Shown here in pieces: positions 45,169 to 58,006 of a stretch of 64,000 nt of DNA (position 1 is its first letter; every line of letters begins with the position of its first letter). The notes beneath the pieces are model-generated. The model made no database searches. It worked only from the letters and a program-made list of their open reading frames with translations, and was not told the DNA's origin. The stretch comes from Cladophialophora immunda (lineage: Eukaryota > Ascomycota > Eurotiomycetes > Chaetothyriales > Herpotrichiellaceae): contig NW_015622544.1 in the NCBI RefSeq assembly GCF_000835495.1, positions 1,135,704 through 1,199,703 on the forward strand. The letters are read 5' to 3'. Made by a program: the position numbers and the translations under genes.

Positions 45169-46683
45169 ATGTCACAAGCAAGGCCTGGTGGAGTGTTCTC
45201 TGGCTTGCGCATGGGTGGTACGTCTCCTTGTGTTACGTTGATAAAATCACGAGAGTAGCAACCTTCTCGGAGCACGTGCGCTGACACATTCTTTCAGAAG
45301 TGGTGCGTGAAAAGGTGCAGGATGGCCTCACCGGTGAAACAAGAGAGATGCAGTATACTCAGTGCAAGATTGTCGGCAATGGTTCGTTTGGTGTAGTCTT
45401 CCAGACGAAGTTGTCGCCTAGCGGAGAAGATGCTGCGATCAAGCGGGTACTTCAAGACAAGCGATTCAAGGCAAGACTTCTACCATTTTGCCCATCCCTA
45501 CCTCTTGGTCTGATACTAACAATCCCCAGAATCGAGAGCTGCAGATAATGCGGATCGTACGACATCCCAACATTGTCGAGTTGAAGGCATTCTACTATTC
45601 GAACGGTGAACGGGTACGAGTTTCTCCCGCCCCCTCCGTTTGATACTTGACCGCAATTCTAACTGAAGTCTTGGTAATAGAAGGATGAAGTCTACCTCAA
45701 CTTGGTCCTCGAGTACGTCCCCGAGACCGTGTACAGAGCCTCTCGATACTTCAACAAGATGAAGACCACCATGCCCATCTTGGAAGTCAAACTCTACATC
45801 TACCAGCTGTTCCGCTCGCTGGCCTACATCCATTCTCAAGGGATCTGCCACCGGGACATCAAGCCCCAGAACCTATTGCTCGATCCGGCAACCGGGGTGC
45901 TCAAGCTGTGCGATTTTGGGAGTGCAAAGATCTTGGTGGAAAATGAGCCAAACGTCTCATACATTTGCTCTCGATATTACCGCGCCCCTGAGTTGATTTT
46001 CGGCGCAACGAACTATACCACCAAGATCGGTGCGTACACATTGGCGGTAGCTGTGGATTCGTAAAACTAGCCTGCTGACGAAAAACAGATGTTTGGTCCA
46101 CTGGTTGCGTTATGGCAGAGTTGATGTTGGGTCAACCCCTTTTCCCCGGCGAGTCAGGCATCGACCAACTTGTTGAGATAATCAAAGTTCTCGGCACGCC
46201 CACCAGAGATCAGATTCGCACCATGAATCCAAACTACATGGAGCACAAGTTCCCTCAGATCAAGCCTCATCCTTTCAACAAAGTCTTCCGGAAAGCATCC
46301 GCTGACGCGATCGATTTGATTTCGGCACTCTTGGAGTACACGCCAACTCAGCGACTGTCCGCCATTGATGCGATGTGTCAGCCATTCTTTGACGAGTTGC
46401 GAGATCCAAACACTCGTCTTCCGGATTCGCGCCATGCTGGTGGTGCTTCGCGCGAGCTTCCACCTCTCTTTGATTTCTCTCGACACGGTTCGTATCCCAC
46501 ACATGATTCCCCTGCTTGGCTGTTTACATGAGATTAACGGGCTAAATAGAGCTTTCGATTGCACCCCACCTCAACAGCAAGCTTGTCCCATCGCATGCGC
46601 GATCCCTTCTAGCATCTCGAGGGCTAGACTTGGACAACTTCACTCCAATGACAAAGGACGAGATGATGGCACGACTTGATTGA
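45169..46683 (+). CDS. Glycogen synthase kinase 3 (GSK-3/Shaggy family)
   Basis: Exons are 45169-45217, 45298-45470, 45530-45613, 45681-46029, 46089-46487 and 46550-46683, giving 395 residues. It is a Ser/Thr kinase acting on primed substrates in signalling, stress and development; Aspergillus GskA is the likely orthologue. Key residues: Gly loop GNGSFG (43-48), Lys65 (AAIK), HRD Asp161, DFG Asp180, activation-loop Tyr196 ([14 protein letters not shown]), and the primed-phosphate pocket Arg76, Arg160 and Lys185, all present. The intron after DKRFK begins with GC (GCAAGA), so it is a GC-AG intron; every GT alternative would remove conserved residues. The remaining introns are ordinary. Yeast counterparts are Rim11/Mck1/Mrk1. 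Confidence 0.96.
45471..45529 (+). other. GC-AG intron in the GSK-3 gene
   Basis: A 59-nt intron with donor AAG|GCAAGA, a CTAAC branch site (ATACTAACAA) and acceptor CCCCAG. Joining its flanks gives the invariant DKRFKNREL block in frame. GC-AG introns are about one percent of fungal introns and often have an otherwise strong donor, as here. Confidence 0.85.
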
Positions 46684-47559
46684 TTTGAGGCCCTGCCGAA
46701 TTTGTAACGACGTGACGCCGAGGAGGATTTTGTGCGTTGATATGTCCATCATTGCATGCATGTTTCGTTTGGCGACTACGCCAGCATGCGCCGAGAAACT
46801 CCTACGGGTAGCATTCCAGTCATCATGTGTCTAGACGGATATCTTAGCGCGGGAGCAGAGATATCCGTCACGAAAAGGCGACGGCTTTTGCATGCAGGTC
46901 AGCAAAATGGGCTGGGCTGGCGGTTCGCTGGTTGACGACCCTGAAACAAGGGATGAGTATGAGCTGAGCGTTTTACAAAAAAACAATGGGCCTCTTCTGG
47001 TCTGGCTGGGAAAGTGTGCTCTGCCATAAGGACCATCATGTCTGAGCTTACGAAATGAATTGGGCGGGTTGAAATGAAGGGGCTAGGAGGCTCACACGAC
47101 TCTGGCAGCTGGCTATTGTGCTCAGAATATGCAACAGGAAGCGTGCAAGCTGTGCGTGCGTATATTGCTACTGCGTCCGCGTACACCTCACGGAAGAAGG
47201 GGAGGCAACGCCTTCTTAGACGATTGGACCACAGGAACTCGAGGGCTGGTTTTGGTCCTCACATCAGTCTGTAATTTTTTTCCCCCAAAAGATAGAAATT
47301 GTGCTCTACCTCATGACCTCCTTTTACTATCAATGAGCACCTCTCCCGAGCTATCCAGATGGAAGCTAGACAGAACCCTTGCAAGTGCGGAGAAATTGCC
47401 AAGCACTCGATGATCCAGCTGCGCGACTGAACGAAGTTTCATCTCCGTCTCCAACGCGTCTCCTATACCTTTTCTTCACTCTATTTCACTTGCGATCTTA
47501 AAGCATCCTGCCCTCACAATCACCTTCTTCACTGGCTCAGTGCGCGACCAATCCTCATC
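46684..47559. other. Intergenic between GSK-3 and CBP80 genes
   Basis: GSK-3 3' UTR and CBP80 promoter. No gene is seen. Confidence 0.4.
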
Positions 47560-50360
47560 ATGGCAGATTATGACCGGCGACGAAGAGGCGGCGGCGGTGG
47601 TGGTGGAGGAGGAGGAGGAGGAGGAGGAGGCCATTTCAACAACCGCAAACGAAGATACAGAGGTGGTTTATTTTAGTACTGTCCGATGGCCCTTCCATTC
47701 TGACGATGTCGCAGAGGACGATTACGAAGATCGCCGTCCCCAGCGCCGTCGCTACGAGGAGCCGGTCGCGCTGACTATACGCAAACAAGTCCTGTCCATC
47801 GCAGAAAGTGTAAGTCAACATGCTGCTGAATTATTCAATCACATGGCTGACGCCCTGGTAGCCTGTTCGGAGAGCGGAAGACGAAGTCGCAACTATCGCA
47901 AAGACTCTTGCGGAGAACTATTTTGATACTGATCTCACTTCGGGTTTCCTAGATCTCGTCGTGCAACTGTAAGGCCTGTTCCAGCCTCTCCCCACATCCG
48001 TCATCTAACGAGTGTAGCCCGGTCGAACAACCCCTGAAGACTCCGTTCGTTGCGGCCATTTTGCTTTTGTCAAATGTCCAGAAACCCGAATTTACATCCG
48101 AGGTGTTGGTCAAAGTCGGAGAAGCCTTACAAAAGCAACTGAACAATGGGGCCTGGCGAGAAGTTAAACTATACCTGCGGCTTCTAGGATGCCTTCAGGG
48201 CATGTTTGAGGGAGATGGCATCTTTCCCTTACTTGAAGAGCTCTTCTCCCGCGCAGCCGACCTACAAATGAAGTCGTCTGAAGACGTAAGGGTCCTGAGG
48301 TTGTTTTCTCTGACCTTGCGCTAACCTTGCAACAGTCTCTGGGTCTCGAGCTCGTCAAAGTCATCTTAATGACGCTTCCTTACGCCATGGCTTCCTCGGC
48401 AACGGGTTTCGAGACTCAGGCCATTGCACTGCTGGAGAAGACGGATATCATTGCTTCGACTGCCCACCCCCTGGAATCGCTGGTCGATCCATTTCCGAGT
48501 CGCGAAGCCGGGGCACCAACTGGTTCAGAGAGCGCACTTGCGCTTCTCCAAAGACATATGCAAGATGAGGCCAAGAACTCTTGGGAGTTGGCCTGCCTAC
48601 CTCGCCCATGGAAAGGAAACCGCGCCCCTGAAGAGGAGGATCCGTTGGATGGGGCACAAAAACACCCATTCCCTAGCGTGACTGTCCCAGGAACTGTTAA
48701 GAACGGCCCTCGACCACTTTTCCCGGAGATTTACTTCTCCGTCTATCGCGAACAAGATATCGAGACGGTCCCTCCTGTGGCTGATCCCGCTGCATTACTT
48801 ATTCGAGACGCCCTATCCGATACCATCAACGTCCTCGATTTCAATCGAGCGGTAGCCGCCAAATTTCTGATCGATGTCGATTGTTATTTTGCTCCAGACA
48901 CTTTCGTGAAGAGGGCCACACCATTTGACAAGTTGCGAGAGGTCGCCGGGGACAAAGCAACCTGGAAACCGGAGGATGTTGTTGTGGATGCGGCATTTTC
49001 ACAACTGCTGCAATTGCCAGCTCCCGAGCATAAATTGGTGTACTATCACTCGGTGCTGACCGAAGCATGCAAGCTCGCTCCTGCCGCTGTTGCGCCTAGT
49101 TTGGGACGGGCAATCCGCTTCTTGTACAGGAACGTGGATAAAATGGATCTGGAACTCTCTCAACGCTTCTTGGATTGGTTTGCCCATCATCTCAGCAATT
49201 TTGGTTTCACATGGAAATGGACTGAATGGTACGTTTGCTCCCTGTGATTGGCTTGGATCTCCTAACTCTCTAGGGTCGATGATGTCAATCTGCCTCACGT
49301 TCACCCGAGAAAAGCTTTCATTATCGATGCTTTGGACAAAGAAATTCGACTGAGCTTTTCGAAGCGCATCAAGGGCACGCTGCCAGAACCCTATCAAGCC
49401 CTAATCTCGGAGGCCAAAGAAAAGGACGTGCCTGATTTCAAATTCGACAATGAATCGACACCCTTTGCTGCTGAAGGAAAAGAAGTTGCCCAGATGATAC
49501 GACACAAAGCGGTCAGCGAGGAATTTGGTCCGATTCTAGAGAAGGTTGAGCAAGAAGCTACTGCTTCAGGATTGTCCGAACCTACCCTTGCCTCTGCAGA
49601 TGTCTTTGTCACTTCGATGTGTTGGATTGGGTCCAAATCGCTGTCTCACGCTTTGGCCTGCATTGAACGGTGCAAGGAGCGTCTACTGGCTATAAGCGCT
49701 TCCAGTCCCGCCTGCAGAAAGCAAATCATCACTTCTGTGATGGATTACTGGCAAGATCAACGTGGCATTGGACTCATATTGGTCGACAAATTACTCAACT
49801 ACCAGATCTTGACGCCCGACAGCGTCGTTGAATGGGCTCTTATCGACCATGTCTCGCGCGGCACGCTCCTCGCCACCACATGGTGCTACGAACTGGTCAG
49901 CAACACAACTCGCAAAGTCGCAGGTCGAGTTCGAAGCATTGTGGCCGCAATTCGCTCGCCTGGTCTTGCGGAAGAACAGCGGTTAGAACTCCAGCAAACA
50001 TTAAACCGTGAACTTGAGGGTATGAAGTCGCTTTTCGCCGCGATTGAAGATGCGGTTGTAAGCATCAGGGACGGGAATCAAGATGAAATGATGGAGAGCT
50101 CTGATGCGTTACGCGCCGAAGAAGAGGAGCTCTTGAAGTCTTGGGGAGGGCGATGGGCGAGGGTCTTCCAACGGAAGTACGCGGTCGAAGAGAGTTGGGT
50201 AAGGGAGGAGTTGGCGAAGCCACTGCCGGTGGTGGAAGAGAAGCCTGCAGAGGACGAGGCCATGAAGATCGATGACAACAACGGCGGAGTGAATGGTGTT
50301 GGGGCGGTGGCAGGGACTGGAGAGAATGGCGATGCCGACACGGCCGATAGGATTGAATAG
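47560..50360 (+). CDS. Nuclear cap-binding complex large subunit (CBP80/Cbc1)
   Basis: Exons are 47560-47662, 47715-47809, 47862-47968, 48018-48285, 48336-49228 and 49274-50360 (introns 45-52 nt), giving 850 residues, as expected. With CBP20 it binds the 5' cap of new transcripts and helps splicing, export and the first round of translation. It is built of MIF4G-like helical domains: the first about 40-250 (RKQVLSIAES ... AENYFDTDL ... AILLLSNVQKPEF), the middle with LPRPWKGN and RPLFPEIYF, and the last covering WALIDHVSRGTLLATTWCYE. The N-terminus MADYDRRRR is followed by 15 glycines from a GGN repeat (47587-47631), probably length-variable, then a basic NNRKRRYR stretch suited to nuclear import. 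The C-terminal ~60 residues are acidic and Gly/Asn-rich. Confidence 0.93.
47587..47631. repeat. (GGN)15 repeat coding poly-Gly
   Basis: Forty-five bases of GGC/GGT/GGA codons inside exon 1 of the CBP80 gene, encoding Gly10-Gly24. The (GGA)8 part is a pure microsatellite and so probably polymorphic. Confidence 0.9.
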
Positions 50361-52191
50361 TGGTGGCACCGAGGTCCATAGCGGCATCTCAGAGGTTGGC
50401 AAGAATCTTAGGAGATGCGGATGATTCCCTGGGCTTTTATCTGGCACGACATTCTGATCTCAGATCTACAGAAACGGAGGCCGTGGGAGGCCGAGCTCGT
50501 CAAAGATGTGCTCATGGAGCAGGTGAGGGAGAAGGCGACCATCGTCATCATTCCCTACTATTGCTTCAAGGATCAGGAGAAATTGTACTCTATGGATTCC
50601 CTTTCGCGTTTCTTGTAACCCAGGTTTGCAACGACAATGGGGACGGACAGAATCATATCCATGAGCTTCCATCATTGTCCTGCCCGTCACCGAGGGCAGC
50701 ATTGTTGCCCTCGTCATCGGCTTCAGAGCAAGATCCTAATAGCAGCAGTAACGACGCCCTATCTCGCACGCTTTCTCTAGGTACAAAGGGGCGTCGCTTG
50801 CGTCCGGCAGGGAAGAATCCTCCGCGCCGAGCGAGTTCCAATCCCCATACCGCTTCAACAAGCTGAACTGGACCCTCAGATGCCGGGACACACATCCTGC
50901 ACGCAGTATAGGATTCAACGTATTAACGCCCCAAGGGACAACGGGAAATGCCTGGATAATTGATAAGCCCGCCGCCGTCGTTGTAGAGGTCTGGGATTGT
51001 CGATACACGTTGAACGCAGGAGCGGTACAAAAGGCGTTGCGAAATAGCTCGACGGCGTCTTTCGCTGTACGCCCACTGCCGTGCATGCGTGTCGATCCAC
51101 ATCATGGCTAGTGGTCCAGATGTTCCTGGCTGGCCATTCTCTCGTGTGGGATGAGATTGTTGCTGGCCTTGCAACAAGGTGGTCCATGGGGAGCGGGTAT
51201 TCACTGCCCCGTTGATCGCGTAAGAGCCACCAGGAGCGAAGGATTGCCACAATCACACAAGAAAGCGTATATGCTGTTCAAGTCAACTGTTCTTTGTTGT
51301 TGCTGTTGCCAACTCGATCCTTCTTGTCACAGGCGGTGTAGGAACCCCGAAATGCCCACACGTGTCGATCATCATACTGAGCCTCATCCTCCGTCACACG
51401 GCATCTTCCCTTGCGGTGCCTTTGATGATTGCCCAGTGGTGATAACGCTGACTGAAGCGCCCAACATGGGAACCGCCATAGAAAAGTCTCCAGAAGGCAG
51501 CTGCTCAGTGCCGAGTACATGAAAATTGCTGGACTCCAAGACATCCTCCTCATCTTCCTTCAATATGCAACCGCCACCACAAAACTTGTGTTTTCCAACC
51601 TTCAACACGACAGACCTCGCCTCATATCCCTAATAATAGCATCTGCGTCCAAAGAGTTTGGACATAGACCGAGTCCTTTGAGACCACAGTTGCAACTTAA
51701 CTGCGAAACGCCCGAAGAGACGCCATGATGTTGGCTTGAGTGCCAGGTCAAGCGCCTTAGTGGCACGTGCCATCTTGCCTTTCCCTGACCTTCATTGACA
51801 CTTGAGGATAGCCGCGTCCACCAGTATCAATATATCTATCCATAGGCCCACAAGCTGCGGTGCTTGCATCTTCATGTAGGACGGCGTGTTGAATGGTCTG
51901 GTCGATGCGATATCAAACAACGTCAGGGACCGCAAAAATCGTGGCTCCAATGTAGTCTCTCGAATGAGATAGTTCGATGATGCAACAAGGAGGTGCAAGA
52001 CAGTGGTCTGCTAAAGGGGCTGTGGAATGTTGAAAGGTCCTGAGCAAGCGTCGATATCTACAAGACCATGATCATGAAAGATAATCTCCCAAAGCGCTGA
52101 ATAGCCCAACCATGGTGACTTCCATGAGCAGATCGCAAGCCTGGAGGTCTCACTGCCGAAAATTCTTCAAGATCCTAGGTATATCATCTTG
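50361..52191. other. Convergent intergenic interval
   Basis: CBP80 (+) and SF3B4 (-) end toward each other across 1.8 kb. Short ORFs (for example 50415-50618) lack motifs and I do not call a gene. Confidence 0.4.
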
Positions 52192-53247
52192 TTATTTACG
52201 GATGCCATATCCGGAAAACCCTCCCGGCGGCGCAGAAGGTATGGTACCAGCTTGTGGACCCCCAAACCCTGGAGGAGGCGCAAACCCGGCAGGTAAGGCA
52301 TTCGGCTGCGGAAATCCTGCAGGCACTTGATTGAAGCCTGGTGGCATGAAGCCTTGTGGTCCGCCATATCCGGCCTGACTCGGAGGTGGTCTTGCTGGAA
52401 GACCGGTCGGAGGAGCTGTGAGTGGTGTGCTGAGAGGAGGTGGTGGCCGTGCTTGTGCAGGCGGCGGGACAGCTTGATAACTGCCACCTGGTTGTGCAAA
52501 TCCCACGGGAGGCACAGGGGTTTGTGGCACACCACCAAACACTGGTCCACCGATTGGAATCGTGGCAGGAGTGGGTTGAACACCATGAGCTTTTGCTTGA
52601 GACGCTAGCATTCTTTCAGCTTGGTCACCATGTCTTTCACCTTTGCCATCCTTCTTGTAGGCGTATTGAACTGAGACCTCCTTGTTCATGAGGTATTGGC
52701 CGTTCATGTTGGCAATGGCGTCATCTGAAGATTCAAAGTTGGCGAAAGAGACGAATCCATATCCTTTCGATAAGTTGTTTTCGTCGCGAGCAATCTGACT
52801 GGTATTAGTAAAGATACATTGACGTGCAAAGACGAAATGGACATAACATACCTTTGGAGCAGCCACTAGTGTGCCAAACCGTCCAAATGTGTCATAAAGC
52901 ATTCTTTCATCGACCATCGGATCCAAATTACCAATGAACAGCTCTGCGCCAACTTCGACAGACTTCTGCTTATCGGCACTGGCTTTGTTGACGCGGATAG
53001 GCTTGCCGTAAAGCCTGACTTGGTTCATGACCCTTGCTGCATACTCGGCATCTTCTTCGGAGTTGAATTCGACAAAGCCATAGCCCTGATGTGATTGAGT
53101 GACTCGATCCTTCGGCAGATGCACATTGACAATGCGGCCTGCTTGCAGAAACAACTCCCAGACGAGAGCGTCGGTGACCCGCTCATCTAGGTTGCCGATG
53201 TAGATCGTGGAATCCTTGTCTTGTTCCCAGTGCCTCGCGCCGGACAT
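52192..53247 (-). CDS. HSH49: Splicing factor 3b subunit 4 (SF3B4/SAP49/Hsh49)
   Basis: Exons are 53247-52852 and 52794-52192 (57-nt intron), giving 332 residues; the start [16 protein letters not shown] matches the family. It is a component of the U2 snRNP SF3b complex that contacts pre-mRNA near the branch point. RRM1 is about residues 14-90 ([11 protein letters not shown]2; GYGFVEF RNP1) and RRM2 about 100-180 ([15 protein letters not shown]). The intron falls in RRM2 and is removed to give [15 protein letters not shown]. The C-terminal ~120 residues are Pro/Gly/Ala-rich, as in the human protein. Unspliced reading is open through the intron (19 extra codons), so intron retention would insert residues rather than truncate. 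Confidence 0.95.
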   Translation of the reverse strand: MSGARHWEQDKDSTIYIGNLDERVTDALVWELFLQAGRIVNVHLPKDRVTQSHQGYGFVEFNSEEDAEYAARVMNQVRLYGKPIRVNKASADKQKSVEVGAELFIGNLDPMVDERMLYDTFGRFGTLVAAPKVCYVHFVFARQCIFTNTSQIARDENNLSKGYGFVSFANFESSDDAIANMNGQYLMNKEVSVQYAYKKDGKGERHGDQAERMLASQAKAHGVQPTPATIPIGGPVFGGVPQTPVPPVGFAQPGGSYQAVPPPAQARPPPPLSTPLTAPPTGLPARPPPSQAGYGGPQGFMPPGFNQVPAGFPQPNALPAGFAPPPGFGGPQAGTIPSAPPGGFSGYGIRK

Positions 53248-55429
53248 GATGCTGAGAAGTAAGCACACGTCGCAGGGAATCTATACAGCGTTTTGAGCTT
53301 GCCTAGGTAGATGGGGAGGAAGTGAGCGCCAGAAATGTAGAATAGAATATCCTTGGTGAAATTGTTCGCGAAGGCGAAGGCTGTTGAAGAAGCGCGCGTT
53401 CCTCCTTTGAGACTGGTCTGGGTAGCGGGTCACGTGCCGTTGCGCATCATGAAATTGTTCCGCAGCTTCATCCTGCTTGTATTTTATTTGCATCAGAACA
53501 CTCCATTTCTCGCCCATAGACGACTCGAGGCTCATATCCGAACGCTCTTTGTTGTATAGTCTTCCACAGGGCAATACTCCCCCTATAGCTATCAAGATGA
53601 TTCAGTTCTCTGAAGAGACCAAGGTCCGCTGATCCATGAAGGGATGCAAAGAACATCTTTTGACAATATTTCCAGGAGCGCATTGGCAAGATCCTCGACA
53701 TCACCCGCGAAGTCGTTCATTATGGATATCTTCCCTTAATACTGTATCTGGGTATGAGGGATCACATGCTTTGAGCTGGAGTGAGGTCTAACTGTCATAG
53801 GCTACACACGAAGTGAACCCAAACCCGCACTGATCAGGTACATTCCTCCTCATCGACGACGACATTGCCTCATATTGACCGATTCTAGCTTAATTTCGCC
53901 TTTCGCAAACTAAGAGTCCCCCGTGACACTTTTGTACAACAGATTCATGGCCACAAGATCCAGTTGCAAAACCTCAGAATAGCCCGTTGGTGCGAGGCGA
54001 TGGCCATACCCTCCAGCATTTGAAGCAGTCAAAGTGAAAGAGAGACTATGGCCTGGCTGCATTTGGGCATCTCATGGGGAGATAACGTGCAAGAGATGGA
54101 CCAGTCGGGTCGATACTCGTCAGATGCCAGCATCCTTCTCGCGCAACCTTGTACAACAATTCTTGTGGTGTCCCAATGACACCCACACTTCCCGACTCTA
54201 CAACCATGGGCGAATGTGGCAGGTTTGGTTTGAGAGACATTCAAGCCAACCCCCGAGGTCGACATAGCACATTCTCTGCCGACTTTGTGGCAGCGTTGAA
54301 TTGAATCTGCCGAGAGGTGTTCGAACTTTCTCTGCAACCTCTGCTCCATTCTAGCTTCACCTCTTTTTGACAAATTTCGCCCTGTTACACGTAAGAGCAG
54401 TTGCAATGGGGTCGGTCATGTTTCTCTACGACTCGTTCGGTGTTTCTTGTCCTTTCTTCCCTTACCCAAGGTCGAATCATGAGCAGGGCTCTGGAGCGAT
54501 CTGTCATATTCAGACTTGATGATGAGTATCTATTCAAAGTCTGGTTGAACTGAGCCAACTTTCTGCCACATGCGTGGACCTGTTAAGCCTGGGACAGGAT
54601 CCACCCCGCTGGAGCGGTATAGCCCAAACCCTCCGTATACAAGGACATACCAGGACCTGTGCCTGCAGAGCACCGACTGGCCCCCTGCATCCGGCAAATT
54701 CCATCTGATCCGAGCGTGGAGATGACGGCTTCCTGAAGCGAGGGTCAAGCGTGTTCCCTCCGCACTTCAGCCTGATTGTTCCATCGGCCTTCGTTCTTTT
54801 CTACGCCCTCTGAGAATCTTTAGATCTTTTGCAGGAGGATGAGGCGCTTCCGATCAGGCAGTTTAATCACCGAACATGATTGCGTCGCTGACAAACTCTG
54901 CATCTTTTCGTATCTGCAGAGTCCCAGTTGCAGCCTCAAGGTGACACCATGCACCGCAGGTACACGAAACTAACTCCTCCTGTTTCCCCCCCTTCCGGAC
55001 TTTTGAACCGGGCCTTTGGTAGTCGAGGGCTTTGCTCAAATCGATGGCTGGTAGGATGGTCACACAGTCTGGTTCCAAAGGGGGGTGATGTGCGTGTCAT
55101 TGGCTTCAATGCGCCTGGGCTGAGAATCAACCTTCGAATGTCTCTGGGACTCCTCGCTCTCTCCGTTCATCTGAGCACCAGCCTAGGCTCTGGGCCGGCC
55201 GCCAATCGTGTGAGTTGGGCTGCCTAGTGGCCTCTTTTAGCGTGTGCTTCCAGGTGAACCGTGCTTTCCCGCTTATTGCCTGCATGCCCATGCGCTCTTT
55301 ATTTGGCTGATCCTCACGGGCGCCTGTTACCACTACTCGTAACAACAACTACAACGGATGATGGCCACCGTGACCCACGATCCCATCCACATCGGCCATC
55401 CGGGGCCTGGCGCCTGGGCCTGCATCATG
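53248..55429. other. Intergenic between SF3B4 and TUP1
   Basis: Head-to-head genes with a long gap. The left end should be the SF3B4 promoter. No gene is supported in the middle. Confidence 0.4.
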
Positions 55430-56057
55430 GTTCTGCGGCTTGTGGGTACGACCGGCTTCCACTGTAGGTAAGTGAGTTGGTTAAACTCTCCAGCCATCAG
55501 CCTCCCACCGGCCATCACCATCATCAAAGCTCGGCCCCCATTATTCTCCTGTTCGTTGTGTGTATCCGCCCCATTCTCGTGTCTTGCTTCCTGCCTCCGC
55601 TGCTGCTACTTGCTTGCTCCTCCCGTTTGGCTTTTGCACCCACCTCCACCAACACGCACTTTCCTCTCCTTTCCTCTATCCTTCGCGTCTAACATCACCT
55701 TCCCACCTTCCTTCCTCTTGGCTCTCTTCACCTTGCGCAGGGACTCTCTCGCCATCACTAAGCTCTATCAGCCGACCACATCGATATCGAACACGAACTT
55801 GCGCTCCATCGCTCCATCGCTCCATCGATTGTGCCTTGGGCCGTCGCCCGGGGCTTCTGTGTGAGCTTATCCGCAATTTTTCTACCCTTACCACTAGCGC
55901 CGTTTGCGCTTCTCTCGCCGAATAACAGGTACCTGCGCTCGTGGCAACACCCAACTTCCTCTTCCTCACTCCTCGTTACTGACCTCCGCTGTAGTCAACA
56001 ATCATCCCAATCCTGCACAAACTTTTCTACCCGTCAATATTCTATTGTGCATCCATC
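55430..56057 (+). promoter_or_regulatory. AUG-free leader of the Tup1/RcoA gene
   Basis: 628 bases without ATG, CT-rich, directly before the start codon at 56058. A good 5'-UTR intron candidate is 55861-55928 (GTGAGC..ATAACAG, 68 nt). Confidence 0.5.
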
Positions 56058-58006
56058 ATGTTTAATGCAACTCAACACCGCGGCAACCCCAACTTGGGGC
56101 CTGCGCCTCCCGGCCAGCCCAACCATCGCCTGAATGAGATCATGGATCAACTTCGAGCCGAGTTCGACAACCAGTCCAGAGCCTCCGAGCAGGTCGAGAG
56201 CCAGGTCGCACAGCAGATTCAAGAGATGGAGTTGATTCGTAACAAGGTCTATCAGCTCGAGCAGAATCAACTGAAGATGAAGCAGGACTATGAGGCTGAG
56301 ATTCGCATGCTGCGACATGAACTGGAGATCCGTGGAGGGTCGCAGGTGCAGTCGCACCTGGGTGGCCCTCCTCAGCATACTGGTCCAGCGCAGGCACCTC
56401 CAGCTCTTGGCCATGGCCAGGGCGGATTATTTAGTGGAATCATGGCCAACCAAGGTCAAGGTGGTCCAGGTCTGGCTCCTCCACCAGAGCAACCTCCTCC
56501 TCAGCAACATCCTCTGCAACCCCCTCCCCCGGCCGCACAACCCCAAGGCCCGCCACAACCACCCAACTCCTTTCCCGGCTATCAGCAGGGTCCTACGTTG
56601 AACGGCTATGGACCGCAACCACAACCTCCCACGAATTCCCCGGGTCTTGGAAAGAATCGCTCCATGGCTAACAGAGGTGCACCCGGACCTGGACCCGGAC
56701 CCGGACCTGCGACTCCTCAGCAACATCCTAACCAACCACAGGCCATGCCATATCAGAATGATCCAAGAGCTTCGCCGCAGATTCCCCGACCCACTCCTCC
56801 GGGCAGCGATATGCAGCTTGGACCGCGCCATCAGATGCCAGGCCAAGGCCAATATCCTAATGTCGGCAATGTTCTTGCTGACCTGAACCCAGACGATCTT
56901 CCAGATCATCTCAAACGCACCAGTGCCGACGGCGAGTGGCATGCTGTCTTTAATCCGAATGTCCCTCGTGTGCTTGATGTTACTCTGTTGCACAACCTTC
57001 AACATACTTCCGTCGTGTGCTGCGTACGCTTTTCGAGCGATGGCAAGTACATCGCCACTGGCTGCAATCGCAGTGCTCAAATCTTTGACGCCAGGGACGG
57101 CGCAAAGGTGTGCGAGTTGCTCGACGAGAATGTCGCGGACAAGGACGGTGACTTGTACATCCGATCTGTCTGCTTCTCTCCCGATGGCAAACTGTTGGCC
57201 ACTGGCGCTGAAGACAAGAGAATCCGCGTGTGGGACATCGCAAGCAAGCGCATCCGCACCACATTCGATGGTCATGAGCAAGACATCTATTCGCTGGACT
57301 TCTCACGAACTGGGCGGTTGATTGCTTCAGGCTCGGGCGACAAAACCGTACGCCTGTGGGATATCGAGTCCAACCAACAGGTTATGGTCCTCTCGATTGA
57401 AGACGGGGTGACCACAGTAGCCATGTCGCCCGATGGGCGTTTCGTTGCAGCTGGTTCCTTGGACAAGAGCGTTCGGGTTTGGGATTGCTCGAGTGGATAT
57501 CTCATCGAACGACTGGAAGGACCACAGGGCCACAAAGACAGCGTATACTCGGTTGCTTTCTCCCCTAGTGGGCGCGAGCTGGTCAGCGGTAGTTTGGACA
57601 AGACAATCAAGATGTGGGAACTCACACCACAGCGAGGACTTATTCCATCTGCTTCAGCAAAGGACGGCAAGTGCATCCGCACCTTTGAGGGGCACAAGGT
57701 GAGTCATTTTCTTCCGTTCCTGTCTTTGATGTTATCGACCGAGAGACACTAACAATGGCGTGCGCGCAGGACTATGTGCTCTCGGTCTGCCTCACTCCCG
57801 GAGGCGAATGGGTCATGTCTGGGTCGAAAGATCGCGGAGTCCAATTCTGGGATCCCAACACGGGCAACGCGCAGATGATGCTTCAAGGTCACAAGAACTC
57901 CGTGATATCCGTGGCTCCCTGTCCAACAGGGCATCTCTTTGCTACAGGATCAGGAGACATGAAAGCCCGAATCTGGCAGTATACCACGTGGCGAGGAGCC
58001 CATTAA
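56058..58006 (+). CDS. Tup1-family transcriptional corepressor (RcoA/TupA)
   Basis: Exons are 56058-57698 and 57770-58006 (71-nt intron), giving 625 residues. Tup1 with Ssn6/Cyc8 is a general corepressor recruited by DNA-binding proteins, controlling carbon source, morphology and mating genes in the nucleus. The N-terminal tetramerisation helix covers about residues 20-95 ([16 protein letters not shown] ... [20 protein letters not shown]). A Pro/Gln/Gly-rich middle follows (about 100-275, including PGPGPGPG). Then come the conserved [12 protein letters not shown] block and seven WD40 repeats to the end (for example [74 protein letters not shown]). The last repeat ends [13 protein letters not shown]. 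Length and order match filamentous-fungal RcoA. Confidence 0.96.

Noticed and set aside
50415..50618. 67-codon ORF downstream of CBP80
   Set aside because: Good start context but no recognisable motif; lies in the expected 3' UTR.
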